Positions 18,056-27,334 are shown, counted from the stretch's first letter. The stretch is DNA of 64,000 nt from Pseudomonas sp. R28(2017) (GCF_002112505.1 NZ_NEHW01000011.1:62001-126000); one strand, 5' to 3'. The notes: generated from the letters alone by a model not told the origin. A program made the numbers and translations.

Positions 18056-21000
18056 TCAGTGAAAATCCCGGCTTTTCACATCCAGCCCCTGCAGCAAGGG
18101 GCTGATGTCTTCCAGCCGCCGCGCAATCAGGTGCCGAACCCCGTTCTCCTGCTCCAGCCGCCCGCTCACCTTGAGCAGCTGCGAGCCCACCAGCGCCCGC
18201 CGCTGGCGCTCGGCCAGGTCACGCCAGACCACCACATTGACCATGCCATGCTCATCCTCAAGGGTGACGAAGGTTACCCCGCTGGCGGTCTGCGGCCGCT
18301 GCCGCCCCACCACCAGCCCGGCCACGGCAATCGCATCGCCATGCTCGACCCCCGCCAGCTCAGCGGAACTGCGACAGCCCAGTGCCCGCAACCGTGAGCG
18401 CAAGAGCCTCAGCGGATGCGGGCCCAGGGTAGTGCCCAAGGTGTGGTAATCGGCAACCAGGTCCTCGCCAACCGTTGGCGCGGGCAACGCGACTTTCGCC
18501 TCCGGCAATGCCTGCACCTCGGCGAACAGCGGCAACTGCGGCTGCACCGCTGCCACCTGCCAGCGCGCCTGGTGCCGGTCACGCGCCAGCGCTCGCAGCG
18601 CGCCCGCATCGGCCAGCCGGGCGCGGGCTCGGCTGTCGAGGCCGGCACGCAAGCACAGGTCTTCAACATCCCGCCAGGGGCGCTGTGCCCTCGCCTGCTC
18701 CAGCCGGCGGGCATCCGCCTCGCTGAAGCCACGGACCTGGCGCAAGCCAAGGCGCAGGGCCAGGTTGCCTTGAGGGTCCGGCTCCAAGGTGCAGTCCCAT
18801 TCGCTATGGAACACATCCACAGGGCGGACCTCGATCCCTTGCCGGCGCGCCTCCTGCAACAACTGGTCCGGGCTATAGAAACCCATCGGCCAACTGTTGA
18901 TCAGCGCACAGGTGAAGATCGCCGGCTCATGGCACTTGAGCCAGCTGCTGGCGTAACACAGCAAGGCGAAACTGGCTGCGTGGGACTCGGGGAAGCCGTA
19001 ACTGCCAAAGCCTTTGATCTGCTCGAAGATGCGCTCGGCGAACGCCAGGTCGTAACCGTTGCGCAGCATGCCCTCGACCAGTCGCTGGCGATGCGGCTCC
19101 AGCCCGCCGTGGCGCTTCCAGGCCGCCATGCTGCGGCGCAGCTGGTCGGCTTCGCCGGGGCTGTAGTCGGCGGCGACCATGGCCAGTTCCATCACCTGCT
19201 CCTGGAACAGCGGCACGCCCAGCGTGCGTTCAAAGACTTCCTTGAGTTTTTCCGAAGGGTAAGTGACCGGTTCCTGCTTGAGGCGCCGGCGCAGGTAGGG
19301 GTGAACCATGTCGCCCTGGATCGGCCCGGGGCGCACGATGGCGACCTCGATCACCAGGTCATAGAAGGTATTGGGCTTGAGCCGCGGCAGCATGGCCATC
19401 TGTGCCCGCGATTCGATCTGGAACACGCCCATGGTCTCGGCGCGGCTGATCATCGCGTAGGTGGCAGGGTCTTCGCCGGGGATGGTCGCCAGGGTCAGCT
19501 GCCGACCGCGATGCCGCTGCAGCAGGTCGAAACAGCGGCGCAAGGCGCTGAGCATGCCCAGGGCCAGCACATCGACCTTGAGCAGGCCGACCATGTCCAG
19601 GTCGTCCTTGTCCCATTGGATCACCGTGCGCTCGGCCATGGCGGCGTTTTCCACGGGCACCAGCTGGTCCAGCGGTTGTTCGGAAATGACGAAGCCACCC
19701 GGGTGCTGGGACAGGTGACGGGGGAAGCCGATCAGTTCGCCGGCCAGCACCAGGATGCGCCGCAGCGATGGGCTGCCCGGTTCGAAGCCGGCCTCTGCCA
19801 GCCGTTGATCGTCCGGGATACGGTCGCTCCAGCGGCCGCAGCACTTGGCCAGGGCATCCACCTGGTCGGCCGGCAGGCCCAGCACCCTGGCCACATCGCG
19901 AACAGCGCCGGCCGCGTGATAGGTGTTGACCACGGCGGTCAGCGCGGCGCGGTGCCGGCCATAACGGCGGAACACGTACTGGATCACCTCTTCGCGCCGG
20001 TCATGCTCGAAGTCCACGTCGATATCAGGCGGCTCGTTACGCTCGCGGGACAGGAAGCGCTCGAACAGCAGGCGATGCTCCATCGGGTCGAGCTCGGTGA
20101 TGCCCAGCACGAAACACACCACCGAATTGGCGGCCGAGCCACGCCCCTGGCAGAGAATGTGCTGGCTGCGGGCAAACGCGACGATGTCATGCACGGTCAG
20201 GAAATAGCGCTCGTAACCCAGCTCCTCGATCAGCGCCAGCTCCTTGTCCAGCACTGCGCGCACCTTGTGGCTCGGCCCTGCCGGCCAACGCAGGGGCAAG
20301 CCACGCTGGCACAATTCGCGCAGCCAGCTGGCGGGCGTGTAACCCTCGGGCACCAGTTCGCGCGGGTACTCGTAGCGCAGTTCGCCCAGGTCGAAGCGGC
20401 AACGCTCGGCGATGACCAGGCTCTCGGCCAGCAGGTCTGCCGGGTACAGATCGGCCAGTTGCTCCAGCGTTCGCAGGTGGCGCTCGCCATTGGCGAACAG
20501 GTGGCGCCCTGCCTCGGCCACGTTGCAGTGCTGGCGGATCGCGGTCATGCAGTCCTGAAGCGCCCGCCGTCCGCGCACGTGCATGTGCACGTCACCGCAG
20601 GCCACCGCGCGCAGGCCCAGCTGAGCTGCCAGTTCGCGCAGGCGGGCCAGGCGCCGGTCATCCTCGCTGCCGCGGTGCAGGTGTACGCCCAGCCACAAGC
20701 GTTCGGCGAACACGCCGCGCAACCAGCGGCCAGTCGCCAGGTCATCGGGATCATCGGCAATCCACAACGCCAGCAACCCCTCATGGTGCTGCTGCAGATC
20801 GTCGGCGAACAACTGGTAGTCACCCTTTTCGGCCCGCCGCCGGGCACGGGTGATCAGGGCGCAGAGGTTCTGGTAACCCGTGAGGTCCTGCACCAGCAAT
20901 ACCAGTTTGGGGCCATCCTGCAGGCGCACTTCGCTGCCGACGATCAGGCGCAACTGCTGTTCTTTGGCTGCCTGCCAGGCGCGCACGATACCGGCCAGGG

Positions 21001-21136
21001 TGCACTCGTCGGTAATCGCCAGGGCCTGGTAGCCCTGCTCGCGGGCGCGGCGGAACAGCTCTTCGGCGCTCGATGCACCGCGCTGAAAGCTGAAATTGGA
21101 CAGGCAATGCAGTTCGGCGTAGCCCGGCGTGCTCAT
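18056..21136 (-). CDS. dnaE2: Error-prone DNA polymerase DnaE2 (ImuC)
   Basis: This 1026-residue C-family polymerase has an N-terminal PHP domain (AELHCLSNFSFQRGASS), the polymerase core with the catalytic acidic motif PDIDVDFEHDRR, helix-hairpin-helix DNA binding, and a C-terminal OB fold (about 920-1000). A clear sliding-clamp motif QLPLF lies near residue 865. DnaE2 copies over damaged bases together with ImuA and ImuB and causes SOS mutagenesis. It starts at ATG 21136, overlapping the imuB stop by ATGA, and closes the lexA2-imuA-imuB-dnaE2 operon. Confidence 0.96.
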   Translation of the reverse strand: MSTPGYAELHCLSNFSFQRGASSAEELFRRAREQGYQALAITDECTLAGIVRAWQAAKEQQLRLIVGSEVRLQDGPKLVLLVQDLTGYQNLCALITRARRRAEKGDYQLFADDLQQHHEGLLALWIADDPDDLATGRWLRGVFAERLWLGVHLHRGSEDDRRLARLRELAAQLGLRAVACGDVHMHVRGRRALQDCMTAIRQHCNVAEAGRHLFANGERHLRTLEQLADLYPADLLAESLVIAERCRFDLGELRYEYPRELVPEGYTPASWLRELCQRGLPLRWPAGPSHKVRAVLDKELALIEELGYERYFLTVHDIVAFARSQHILCQGRGSAANSVVCFVLGITELDPMEHRLLFERFLSRERNEPPDIDVDFEHDRREEVIQYVFRRYGRHRAALTAVVNTYHAAGAVRDVARVLGLPADQVDALAKCCGRWSDRIPDDQRLAEAGFEPGSPSLRRILVLAGELIGFPRHLSQHPGGFVISEQPLDQLVPVENAAMAERTVIQWDKDDLDMVGLLKVDVLALGMLSALRRCFDLLQRHRGRQLTLATIPGEDPATYAMISRAETMGVFQIESRAQMAMLPRLKPNTFYDLVIEVAIVRPGPIQGDMVHPYLRRRLKQEPVTYPSEKLKEVFERTLGVPLFQEQVMELAMVAADYSPGEADQLRRSMAAWKRHGGLEPHRQRLVEGMLRNGYDLAFAERIFEQIKGFGSYGFPESHAASFALLCYASSWLKCHEPAIFTCALINSWPMGFYSPDQLLQEARRQGIEVRPVDVFHSEWDCTLEPDPQGNLALRLGLRQVRGFSEADARRLEQARAQRPWRDVEDLCLRAGLDSRARARLADAGALRALARDRHQARWQVAAVQPQLPLFAEVQALPEAKVALPAPTVGEDLVADYHTLGTTLGPHPLRLLRSRLRALGCRSSAELAGVEHGDAIAVAGLVVGRQRPQTASGVTFVTLEDEHGMVNVVVWRDLAERQRRALVGSQLLKVSGRLEQENGVRHLIARRLEDISPLLQGLDVKSRDFH

Positions 21137-22551
21137 GCGAACCAGCCCTGCAGCCACAGCGGGCCAGGTTGAGCCAGGTCTTGATAGGCCCAGCCACGCA
21201 GGCCATCGCGGGTTTCGATGCGGTAGTAGTCACGGCGCACGTCGCCACCGTCCCACCAGCCCGACTCGATGCGCTCGGCCTGGCCCAGCAGCGTGTGGCC
21301 AGCCGCGTCCAAGGCCTGTGGCGTGGGCAGCAGCCAGCCAGGGCGGCTACCGGGCAAGGCCGGCAGGCTGCCCTGGGCGCCCTGCTGCGCTGGCTGCCAG
21401 GCGCATTCGGGGCGATGGTCGGCTTCGGCGCGCAGCCCTTTGACGGCTTCATCACCCAGGCGTGCACGCAGGCGTTCGCGCAATTGCTCCCAGGGCTGGG
21501 CCTGCTTGGCGCGGGGGTCGAACAGGGCCTGGTGCTGGGGCACGAAGGCTGGCAGGTCGTCGGCGACCAGCCGCAGGTTGCGCACCGGTGCCGGTATACG
21601 CAGTGGCTCCAAGCGCCCGCGGGCCAGTTCGAAGAGCATGGCGGCGTCGCGCTCGGCGGCCAGCAGGCCGACTTGCAAGCAGGTGTCCGGCCCTTCGACG
21701 TGCTCCAGGTACAGGCAGAAGCGCTGCACGCCGCAATCACGCCCGGCGAGGAAGGCGGCCAGGTCATTGAGCATGCGCCGCAGCGGGAACAGCAAGGCCT
21801 GGTGCGATTCGACGTCGAAGTTGAGTTCCAGGCGCGTTTCGAAGCGGTCCGGCGGCTGATAGAAGTCCAGGCCCATGGAACGCAAACCGAGCAGTTGGTC
21901 CAGGTGCAACTGCACCTGGGCGGAAAACCGCCTGGCCAGCGCATCGCGCGGCAAGGCCAGCACCTGCCCCAACTGACGCAGGCCCATGCGGGCAAAGGCT
22001 TCGGCAGCGTCGGCTGGCAACCCGACCCGCTCGATCGGCATGCGTGCCAACGCCGCCCGGGTCTGTTCGGCGCAGGTCAGTGCCAGGCCGTCGTGGCCGT
22101 TGGCAAGCATGCGGGCCGCAACCGGGTTGGTGGCAAGCACGATGCGCTGGCGCAAGCCCAGTGCTGCCAGTTCCTCACGCAGGCGGGCCTCGAACAATGG
22201 CCAGGGGCCGAACAGCTGCAAGCTGGAGCCAACTTCGAGCAACAGTGCACGTGGGTAGTGAAGGCTTACCTGGGCACTGAAGCGGTAGGCCCAGGCCGCC
22301 AGCAACTGCTGCAGTTGCTCGATGCGGGCCGGGTCGGCCTCGACACAGTGGAAACCATCGGCCAGGGCCCGCGCGGCGGTCAGCGTCTGCCCCGCCCGCA
22401 GGCCAAGCGCCGCTGCCGCAGGGTTGACGGCTTGCAACAGGCGACGCTGAACGGGGCCGCCGATCAGCACCAGTGGTGTATCGGCGTCGTCACGCTCGCG
22501 CAGGATCGCGTCCAGCGCCAGCTGAGGCAGGAGAATGCAGGCCCAGAGCAT
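21133..22551 (-). CDS. imuB: Y-family polymerase-like protein ImuB
   Basis: This 472-residue protein has the Y-family polymerase fold but not the catalytic acidic residues: the N-terminal block is CILLPQLALDAI where DinB has its first Asp, and the SLDEA-type motif is replaced by LLLEVGSSLQLFG. That is the hallmark of ImuB, a non-catalytic scaffold that links ImuA, DnaE2 and the beta clamp. It lies 6 bp after imuA and overlaps dnaE2 by 4 bp. Confidence 0.95.
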   Translation of the reverse strand: MLWACILLPQLALDAILRERDDADTPLVLIGGPVQRRLLQAVNPAAAALGLRAGQTLTAARALADGFHCVEADPARIEQLQQLLAAWAYRFSAQVSLHYPRALLLEVGSSLQLFGPWPLFEARLREELAALGLRQRIVLATNPVAARMLANGHDGLALTCAEQTRAALARMPIERVGLPADAAEAFARMGLRQLGQVLALPRDALARRFSAQVQLHLDQLLGLRSMGLDFYQPPDRFETRLELNFDVESHQALLFPLRRMLNDLAAFLAGRDCGVQRFCLYLEHVEGPDTCLQVGLLAAERDAAMLFELARGRLEPLRIPAPVRNLRLVADDLPAFVPQHQALFDPRAKQAQPWEQLRERLRARLGDEAVKGLRAEADHRPECAWQPAQQGAQGSLPALPGSRPGWLLPTPQALDAAGHTLLGQAERIESGWWDGGDVRRDYYRIETRDGLRGWAYQDLAQPGPLWLQGWFA

Positions 22552-22557
22552 GATGCA

Positions 22558-23178
22558 TCAGCCCCGCCCTGGGCAGGCGATGGGCATGGCCGGTGGCATG
22601 CCGCCACGGCACTTGAGTACGCGCCATTGTGCCGGGCGCGTATCCACGGCAATGCGCAGCGCGGCGGGCGACGGGTTGTGCGCAGCCTGTTGCGGCCGAC
22701 AGGCGAAGGCCAGTGCCTGCCCGGTCTCGGCGGCCACCTGCAGGCGGCGCAGGGCGCGGTCATCGGCACGCTCCGGCCAGCACAGCACCGCCGCGCAGCT
22801 GCCGGAACGCAAGCACTGTTCGGCCGCCCACAGGGCATCGGTCTGCCCGGCATCGACCTGCACCAGCCAGCGCAGGTCCACACCGGCGGCCTGCCAGGCC
22901 GGCGCATAGGGAATGAAGGGCGGTGCCACCAGCACCACCCGCCCGCCCTCAGTGGTCAGACGAGACAGCGTTGGCCAGAGCAGTTGCAACTCGCCACAAC
23001 CCGGGCTGGCCAACAGCAACTCGCTGAGGGCTGCGGCCGGCCAGCCGCCATCCGGCAAGCGCTGGTCGAGCATCGCATGCCCCGTGGGCTGCAAGCCGGC
23101 CGGGCGCGCCTGGCCCTGCCGCCCGCGCCAGACCTGGCGTTGGTCGAGCAGCCGATCGAGATCGACCACCGCGCCCAT
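22558..23178 (-). CDS. imuA: Translesion synthesis accessory protein ImuA (SulA/RecA-like)
   Basis: This 206-residue protein is the RecA/SulA-like first member of the translesion cassette, with the WPAAALSELL and GCGELQLLWPTL blocks seen in ImuA2/SulA2 proteins. It lacks a good Walker A motif and is not expected to be a recombinase. ImuA works with ImuB to recruit DnaE2. Its ATG overlaps the lexA stop (ATGA), consistent with a single LexA-controlled operon. Confidence 0.9.
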   Translation of the reverse strand: MGAVVDLDRLLDQRQVWRGRQGQARPAGLQPTGHAMLDQRLPDGGWPAAALSELLLASPGCGELQLLWPTLSRLTTEGGRVVLVAPPFIPYAPAWQAAGVDLRWLVQVDAGQTDALWAAEQCLRSGSCAAVLCWPERADDRALRRLQVAAETGQALAFACRPQQAAHNPSPAALRIAVDTRPAQWRVLKCRGGMPPAMPIACPGRG

Positions 23179-23795
23179 CAGTCGCGCCTCAGCAGGCCGC
23201 AGAACACGCCTTCTATGAAGAACTCGCGCTCAGGGCCTACGTCGATCGGCGCATAAGCCGGGTTGCGCGGCAACAGCCGGTAGCCACCGGGCTGGCGCTG
23301 CAGGCGCTTGATGGTGACTTCGCCGTCCAGGCGCGCGACCACGATCTGGCCGTCACGTGCCTCGCCCTGCTGGCGGATGCCGACCAGGTCACCGTCGAAG
23401 ATGCCGTCGTCGATCATCGAATCACCGCGCACCTTGAGCAGGTAGTCCGGGGTGCGGCGGAACAGGCTGGGGTCGAGCAGCAATTGCTCGTGAGTGCCCA
23501 GGTCCGGGCCGATTGGCGCACCGGCTGCCACCTGCCCCAGAACGGGAATTTCGAGGATTTCCGGACGGCGCAGGGGTTCGGCCAGGCGAATGCCCCGCGC
23601 CTGGTTTGGCGTGACGTCGATGTAGCCGGCCTGGCACAACGCGGTGATGTGCTTGCGCGCCACGCTACGCGAAGCGAAGCCGAAGCGGCTGGCGATGTCG
23701 GCCAGGCTCGGTGGCTGGCCGTGATCGGCAATGCGCTCGCGAATGAAGTCGAGTATTGCACGGCGTTTTGGGGTGAGATTGTCCATGGAGTACAT
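23178..23795 (-). CDS. lexA2: LexA-type SOS repressor (LexA2)
   Basis: This 205-residue repressor has a winged HTH (about 1-70), the self-cleavage bond Ala91-Gly92 (VAAGAPIG) and the Ser126 (GDSM)/Lys163 (TIKRL) dyad. RecA-stimulated cleavage should induce imuA-imuB-dnaE2. The start is ambiguous: ATG 23795 has a GAG site 5 bases away and gives MYSMDNLTPK, while ATG 23786 gives exactly 202 residues as in E. coli LexA but has no good ribosome site. The second-LexA identity is inferred from the linked cassette and the GTAC-type operator. Confidence 0.93.
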   Translation of the reverse strand: MYSMDNLTPKRRAILDFIRERIADHGQPPSLADIASRFGFASRSVARKHITALCQAGYIDVTPNQARGIRLAEPLRRPEILEIPVLGQVAAGAPIGPDLGTHEQLLLDPSLFRRTPDYLLKVRGDSMIDDGIFDGDLVGIRQQGEARDGQIVVARLDGEVTIKRLQRQPGGYRLLPRNPAYAPIDVGPEREFFIEGVFCGLLRRD

Positions 23796-23803
23796 TTGTA
23801 CTC
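23788..23803. promoter_or_regulatory. LexA2 operator (GTAC-N4-GTAC)
   Basis: GAGTAC-ATTT-GTACTC is a perfect inverted repeat with a 4-bp spacer, matching the GTAC-N4-GTGC class of LexA2 boxes described for P. putida rather than the CTGT-N8-ACAG box of LexA1. It covers the upstream start codon of lexA2 (23793-23795), so bound repressor would also sit on the translation-start DNA. Confidence 0.8.
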
Positions 23804-23890
23804 TTTTCGGCGCACGCTGAACAGCCCCCTTTGTCACCAGGTTTGGTTATCATCCCCTGGCGTTTGTTTTTTTGAATACCTGGATACCTG

Positions 23891-24553
23891 ATGCTGACTG
23901 CCCTGCTGTTCGATCTCGATGGAACCTTGACCGACACCGATACCCTGCATTTGCAGGCCTTTCGCCAACTCCTTCACGACCATGACGGCCGCGAGCTGAC
24001 CCAGGAACAATTCGATGCCCAGGTCAGCGGCCGGGCCAATGGCGAACTGTTTGCCGATTTGTTTCCACTGGCCGATACGGCCGAGCGCCAGGCGCTGGCC
24101 GACCGCAAGGAAGCGCTGTTCCGTGAACTGTCACCGGTGCTGCAGCCCATGCCCGGCCTGCTGCGCCTGATGGACCATGCGCGGGCCTGGGACATCGGCA
24201 TGTGCGTAGTGACCAATGCACCGCGGCTCAATGCCGAGCACATGCTCACCGCCATGGGGCTTGGGGCACACTTCGAGCATGTGCTGGTGGCCGAGGAGCT
24301 GGAGCGGCCCAAGCCTGATCCGCTGCCCTACCTGACCGGGCTGCAGCGACTGGAGGCGATGGCGGGTGAGGCGCTGGCGTTCGAGGATTCGTTGCCGGGA
24401 GTGGCTGCTGCGAGTGGGGCCGGGATCTTTACCGTGGGGGTGGCTACCACCCAGACGCCGGAACGGTTGCTAGCTGCCGGCGCGAAGCTGGTGGTGAAGG
24501 ATTTCAATGATCCAGCGCTGTGGGCGTTGATCGAGACCCTGTGCTCGCCTTGA
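23891..24553 (+). CDS. HAD-superfamily hydrolase, phosphoglycolate phosphatase-like
   Basis: This 220-residue cytoplasmic phosphatase has HAD motif I FDLDGTLTD (Asp8, Asp10), motif II around VVTNAP, Lys in ERPKPDP and motif IV FEDSLPG. The helical cap between motif I and II is C1 type, as in phosphoglycolate phosphatase and beta-phosphoglucomutase. The substrate is unknown. It is divergent from lexA2 with 95 bp between them, so its promoter may overlap the LexA2 region. Confidence 0.88.
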   Translation: MLTALLFDLDGTLTDTDTLHLQAFRQLLHDHDGRELTQEQFDAQVSGRANGELFADLFPLADTAERQALADRKEALFRELSPVLQPMPGLLRLMDHARAWDIGMCVVTNAPRLNAEHMLTAMGLGAHFEHVLVAEELERPKPDPLPYLTGLQRLEAMAGEALAFEDSLPGVAAASGAGIFTVGVATTQTPERLLAAGAKLVVKDFNDPALWALIETLCSP

Positions 24554-24572
24554 GTTATTGATAGGGGCACAA

Positions 24573-24600
24573 ATCGAGCGCCGCGCGGGCGGCGCTCGAT
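24573..24600 (+). terminator. Strong stem-loop after the HAD gene
   Basis: A perfect 12-bp stem (ATCGAGCGCCGC/GCGGCGCTCGAT) with a GCGG loop starts 20 bases after the HAD stop codon. There is no T-tract, so it may be a Rho-assisted terminator or an mRNA-stabilising hairpin. Confidence 0.5.
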
Positions 24601-24722
24601 CTCACAGGCGCCACACATCTCCAGCCAGGCACCCTGGACCACTCATCGCCCATCCATCAGGGCTGTCGATTCCCTACCCGCCAAATCGACCACTAGCTGA
24701 ACCCCACAGCGGAGTCAGCACC

Positions 24723-25451
24723 ATGAGCACCCCCGATCAAAACCACCCGGTCGCCTCTCGCGCCCAATGGCTGGCCGCCCGCCGCCAACTCTGGCTGCAC
24801 GAAAAGGCCTTCACCCACCAGCGCGACGAACTCGCCGCTGCCCGCCGTGCCCTGCCCTGGGTCAAGGTCGAGCAGCCCTACCGCTTCCAGGGCCCGGATG
24901 GCGAGCTGAGCCTGGCCGACCTGTTTGCCGGGCGCAGTCAACTGCTGGTCTATCACTTCATGTTTGCCGACGGCTGGAGCGAAGGCTGCCCAGGCTGTTC
25001 GTTCCTGGCCGATCATTTCGATGGCGCCAACCTGCACCTGGCCCATCACGACGTCTCGCTGGTCGCCGTGTCGCACGCGCCCTACCCCGAATTCCAGGCC
25101 TTCCGCCAGCGCATGGGCTGGCGTTTCCCCTGGTATTCATCGCACGGCAGCGGTTTCAACGAGGACTTCGGCGTCAGCGTCGGCACCGAGGGCCCACGCC
25201 AGTACAACTATGAGCCTTACACTGGCAACGAGGCCGAACTGCCAGGCCTGAGCGCCTTCTACAAAGACGCCGACGGCACGCTTTACCACACCTACTCCAC
25301 CTACGCCCGCGGCCTGGACATCCTGGTCAACACCTACAACTTCCTCGACATCGCCCCGCTGGGGCGCAACGAAGCCGGGACCATGGACTGGGTGCGGCAC
25401 CATGATCGCTACACGGAGCAAACCGGCAAACCGCACTGCTGCCACGACTGA
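24723..25451 (+). CDS. DUF899 family (thioredoxin-like) protein
   Basis: This 242-residue protein matches DUF899, a thioredoxin-fold family of unknown function. It shows the family blocks EKAFTHQRDELAAARRALPW, FMFADGWSEGCPGCSFLADH (with a CPGC redox-like motif) and HTYSTYARG. ATG 24723 is the first start with the family N-terminus. It is convergent with ureG, 5 bp away, with no functional link evident. Function is not established. Confidence 0.88.
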   Translation: MSTPDQNHPVASRAQWLAARRQLWLHEKAFTHQRDELAAARRALPWVKVEQPYRFQGPDGELSLADLFAGRSQLLVYHFMFADGWSEGCPGCSFLADHFDGANLHLAHHDVSLVAVSHAPYPEFQAFRQRMGWRFPWYSSHGSGFNEDFGVSVGTEGPRQYNYEPYTGNEAELPGLSAFYKDADGTLYHTYSTYARGLDILVNTYNFLDIAPLGRNEAGTMDWVRHHDRYTEQTGKPHCCHD

Positions 25452-25456
25452 TGGAG

Positions 25457-26080
25457 TCAGCCCCTGACGCCCAGCATGCCGCGCTCGACGATGAAATCGA
25501 TCACCGCCTGCAGGCCTTCGCCCTTCTTCAGGTTGCTGAAGGTCCAGGGGCGCTGCGGGCGCATGCGCTGGGTATCACGCTCCATCACTTCCAGCGAGGC
25601 ACCCACGTAGGGCGCCAGGTCGGTCTTGTTGATCACCAGGAAGTCCGACTTGGTGATGCCGGGGCCACCCTTGCGCGGGATCTTCTCGCCCTCGGCCACG
25701 TCGATGACATAGATGGTCAGGTCGGCCAGCTCCGGGCTGAAGGTGGCGCTGAGGTTGTCGCCACCGCTCTCGACGAAGATCACCTCAAGGTTGCCGAACT
25801 TGCGCGCCAGCGCCTCGACCGCCGCCAGGTTCATCGAGGCATCCTCGCGGATGGCGGTGTGCGGGCAGCCACCGGTCTCGACACCGACGATACGCTCAGG
25901 CTCCAGGGCGCCGGCCTCGGTGAGGATGCGCTGGTCTTCCTTGGTGTAGATGTCGTTGGTGACCACGGCGATCTGGTAGTGATCGCGCATGGCCTTGCAC
26001 AGGCATTCGAGCAGCGCGGTCTTGCCAGAGCCGACCGGGCCGCCGACACCGACGCGCAGGGGTTGCTGATAGCTTTGCAT
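25457..26080 (-). CDS. ureG: Urease accessory GTPase UreG
   Basis: This 207-residue SIMIBI GTPase has the P-loop GPVGSGKT (14-21), the nickel-site CPH motif (GGCPHTAIRED) and the base motif NKTDL. UreG supplies nickel and GTP hydrolysis for loading the urease active site in complex with UreD/UreF. It is the last gene of the urease operon, 11 bp after ureF. Confidence 0.97.
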   Translation of the reverse strand: MQSYQQPLRVGVGGPVGSGKTALLECLCKAMRDHYQIAVVTNDIYTKEDQRILTEAGALEPERIVGVETGGCPHTAIREDASMNLAAVEALARKFGNLEVIFVESGGDNLSATFSPELADLTIYVIDVAEGEKIPRKGGPGITKSDFLVINKTDLAPYVGASLEVMERDTQRMRPQRPWTFSNLKKGEGLQAVIDFIVERGMLGVRG

Positions 26081-26091
26081 GTAGGCAGTCC

Positions 26092-26766
26092 TCAGGAACG
26101 GAACAAACGGGTGTATTGGGTTTCGTGACGCGAAGAAGCGATTGCCAGCAGCGGCAGGCCACCGCCGAGCTGGTCATCGGCCAAGGCCAGGGCCTGGTCC
26201 AGCGCGCCGGGCAGTTCGGCGCCCAGGTCGCGCAGCAGGGTCTGCGCCGCCTGCTGGCCGAACGGCACCAGCTTGACCCCGGCCATCACCGCACCCTCGA
26301 GCCAGGCGAAGGCATGTCCAAGGGCGAGTTGGCGCAGCGGGATCTGCCAGTGTGCGGCGAGCCAGGCCATGCCACCGAGCTGGCTGAGTTCGAGGCTGGC
26401 GCGCCAGGCCGGGTCCTGGCCCAACTGCCAGCCATCGAGCAGGCGTGCCAGGGCCGAGCCGCGTTGCTGTTCTTCCAGGCGCAGTTCGGCCGTTTCGCGG
26501 TTGGCCAGCAGAAAGCCGCTCCAGTGCGCGAAGGCGGCCGCATCGCCCAGCTCGCAGGCGCGGTACAGACGCGCCAGCACGGGCCAGTCCAGACACGCCA
26601 GGGTGTCGTGCAGCTGCTCGCGTTGCCAGGCGCTGAAGCTGGCGGTGTCACGCACCCAGCCCGCTTCAACGGCCCACTCCAACCCTTGCGAGTAGGTGAA
26701 GCCACCCACCGGCAAGCCGGGGCTGGCCAGCTGCAGCAGGCGCAGCAGTGCCAGGTCGCTGTTCAT
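26092..26766 (-). CDS. ureF: Urease accessory protein UreF
   Basis: This 224-residue all-helical protein starts LLRLLQLASPGLPVGGFTYS, the UreF signature. It bridges UreD and UreG and gates GTP hydrolysis during nickel insertion. ATG 26766 overlaps the stop of ureJ (ATGA). The open frame continues upstream but is a shadow of ureJ. Confidence 0.96.
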   Translation of the reverse strand: MNSDLALLRLLQLASPGLPVGGFTYSQGLEWAVEAGWVRDTASFSAWQREQLHDTLACLDWPVLARLYRACELGDAAAFAHWSGFLLANRETAELRLEEQQRGSALARLLDGWQLGQDPAWRASLELSQLGGMAWLAAHWQIPLRQLALGHAFAWLEGAVMAGVKLVPFGQQAAQTLLRDLGAELPGALDQALALADDQLGGGLPLLAIASSRHETQYTRLFRS

Positions 26767-27311
26767 CAACCGGCCAGCACCAGGGCGGCACCGGCGAGCA
26801 TGCCGCCACCGAAGGCCTTCTGCAGGCCGCTGTGGCGACGCAGCAGGCAACCGACGCCGAAGCCGACGGCCAGCAGCAGGCCGCTGACGGTGACGAAGCC
26901 AGCGCTGAACATCCAGAAGGCGCTTGGCGTGGCTTCGACGCCATGGGCCCAGCCGTGGAACAGGGCGAACACCGGCATGGCCAGGGCCAGCAGCAGCTGG
27001 CGGCTGGGCAGCAGCACGGCAGCGGCGGCGACCAGCACCGACACCGCGATCAGGGTCTCCATGCCCAGCACATCGCCAAACAGGTGGCCGCACACGGCAC
27101 CGGCGAACATCGAGGCCAGGGTAGCCAGCGGCAGGGTCAGGTTGCGCCGGGTCAGTGCGGCCAGCACACCGGTGCCCAGCAGCATCAGCAGGTGGTCGAG
27201 GCCGGTCAGCGGGTGCAGCAGGCCGTCGTGCAGCGGGCTGCCGTCATGGCCTGGGTGGGCGAAGGCCGGCAGTGCGACCATCAGCAGGGCAAGGGCGAAA
27301 ATCTTCTTCAT
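26766..27311 (-). CDS. ureJ: HupE/UreJ-family nickel/cobalt permease
   Basis: This 181-residue protein has a signal peptide-like start (MKKIFALALLMVALPAFA), a HPGHDG metal motif just after it and a HPLTGLDHLL motif followed by about six TM helices: the HupE/UreJ pattern. It should bring nickel across the inner membrane for urease. It lies between ureE and ureF, 23 bp after ureE and overlapping ureF by 4 bp. Confidence 0.92.
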   Translation of the reverse strand: MKKIFALALLMVALPAFAHPGHDGSPLHDGLLHPLTGLDHLLMLLGTGVLAALTRRNLTLPLATLASMFAGAVCGHLFGDVLGMETLIAVSVLVAAAAVLLPSRQLLLALAMPVFALFHGWAHGVEATPSAFWMFSAGFVTVSGLLLAVGFGVGCLLRRHSGLQKAFGGGMLAGAALVLAG

Positions 27312-27334
27312 TGTGGGCTCCTTGGATGAGCGAT

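Noticed and set aside
18416..21172. A 918-codon open frame on the plus strand opposite dnaE2
   Set aside because: It mirrors dnaE2, shows no family motif and is a common artefact of GC-rich third positions. The same holds for long antisense frames opposite glnS/cysS (36032-38887) and tamB (46916-49876).
26092..27093. A 333-codon frame suggesting a ureJ-ureF fusion
   Set aside because: The upstream part is out of frame with UreJ. The ATGA overlap at 26766 is the normal arrangement.
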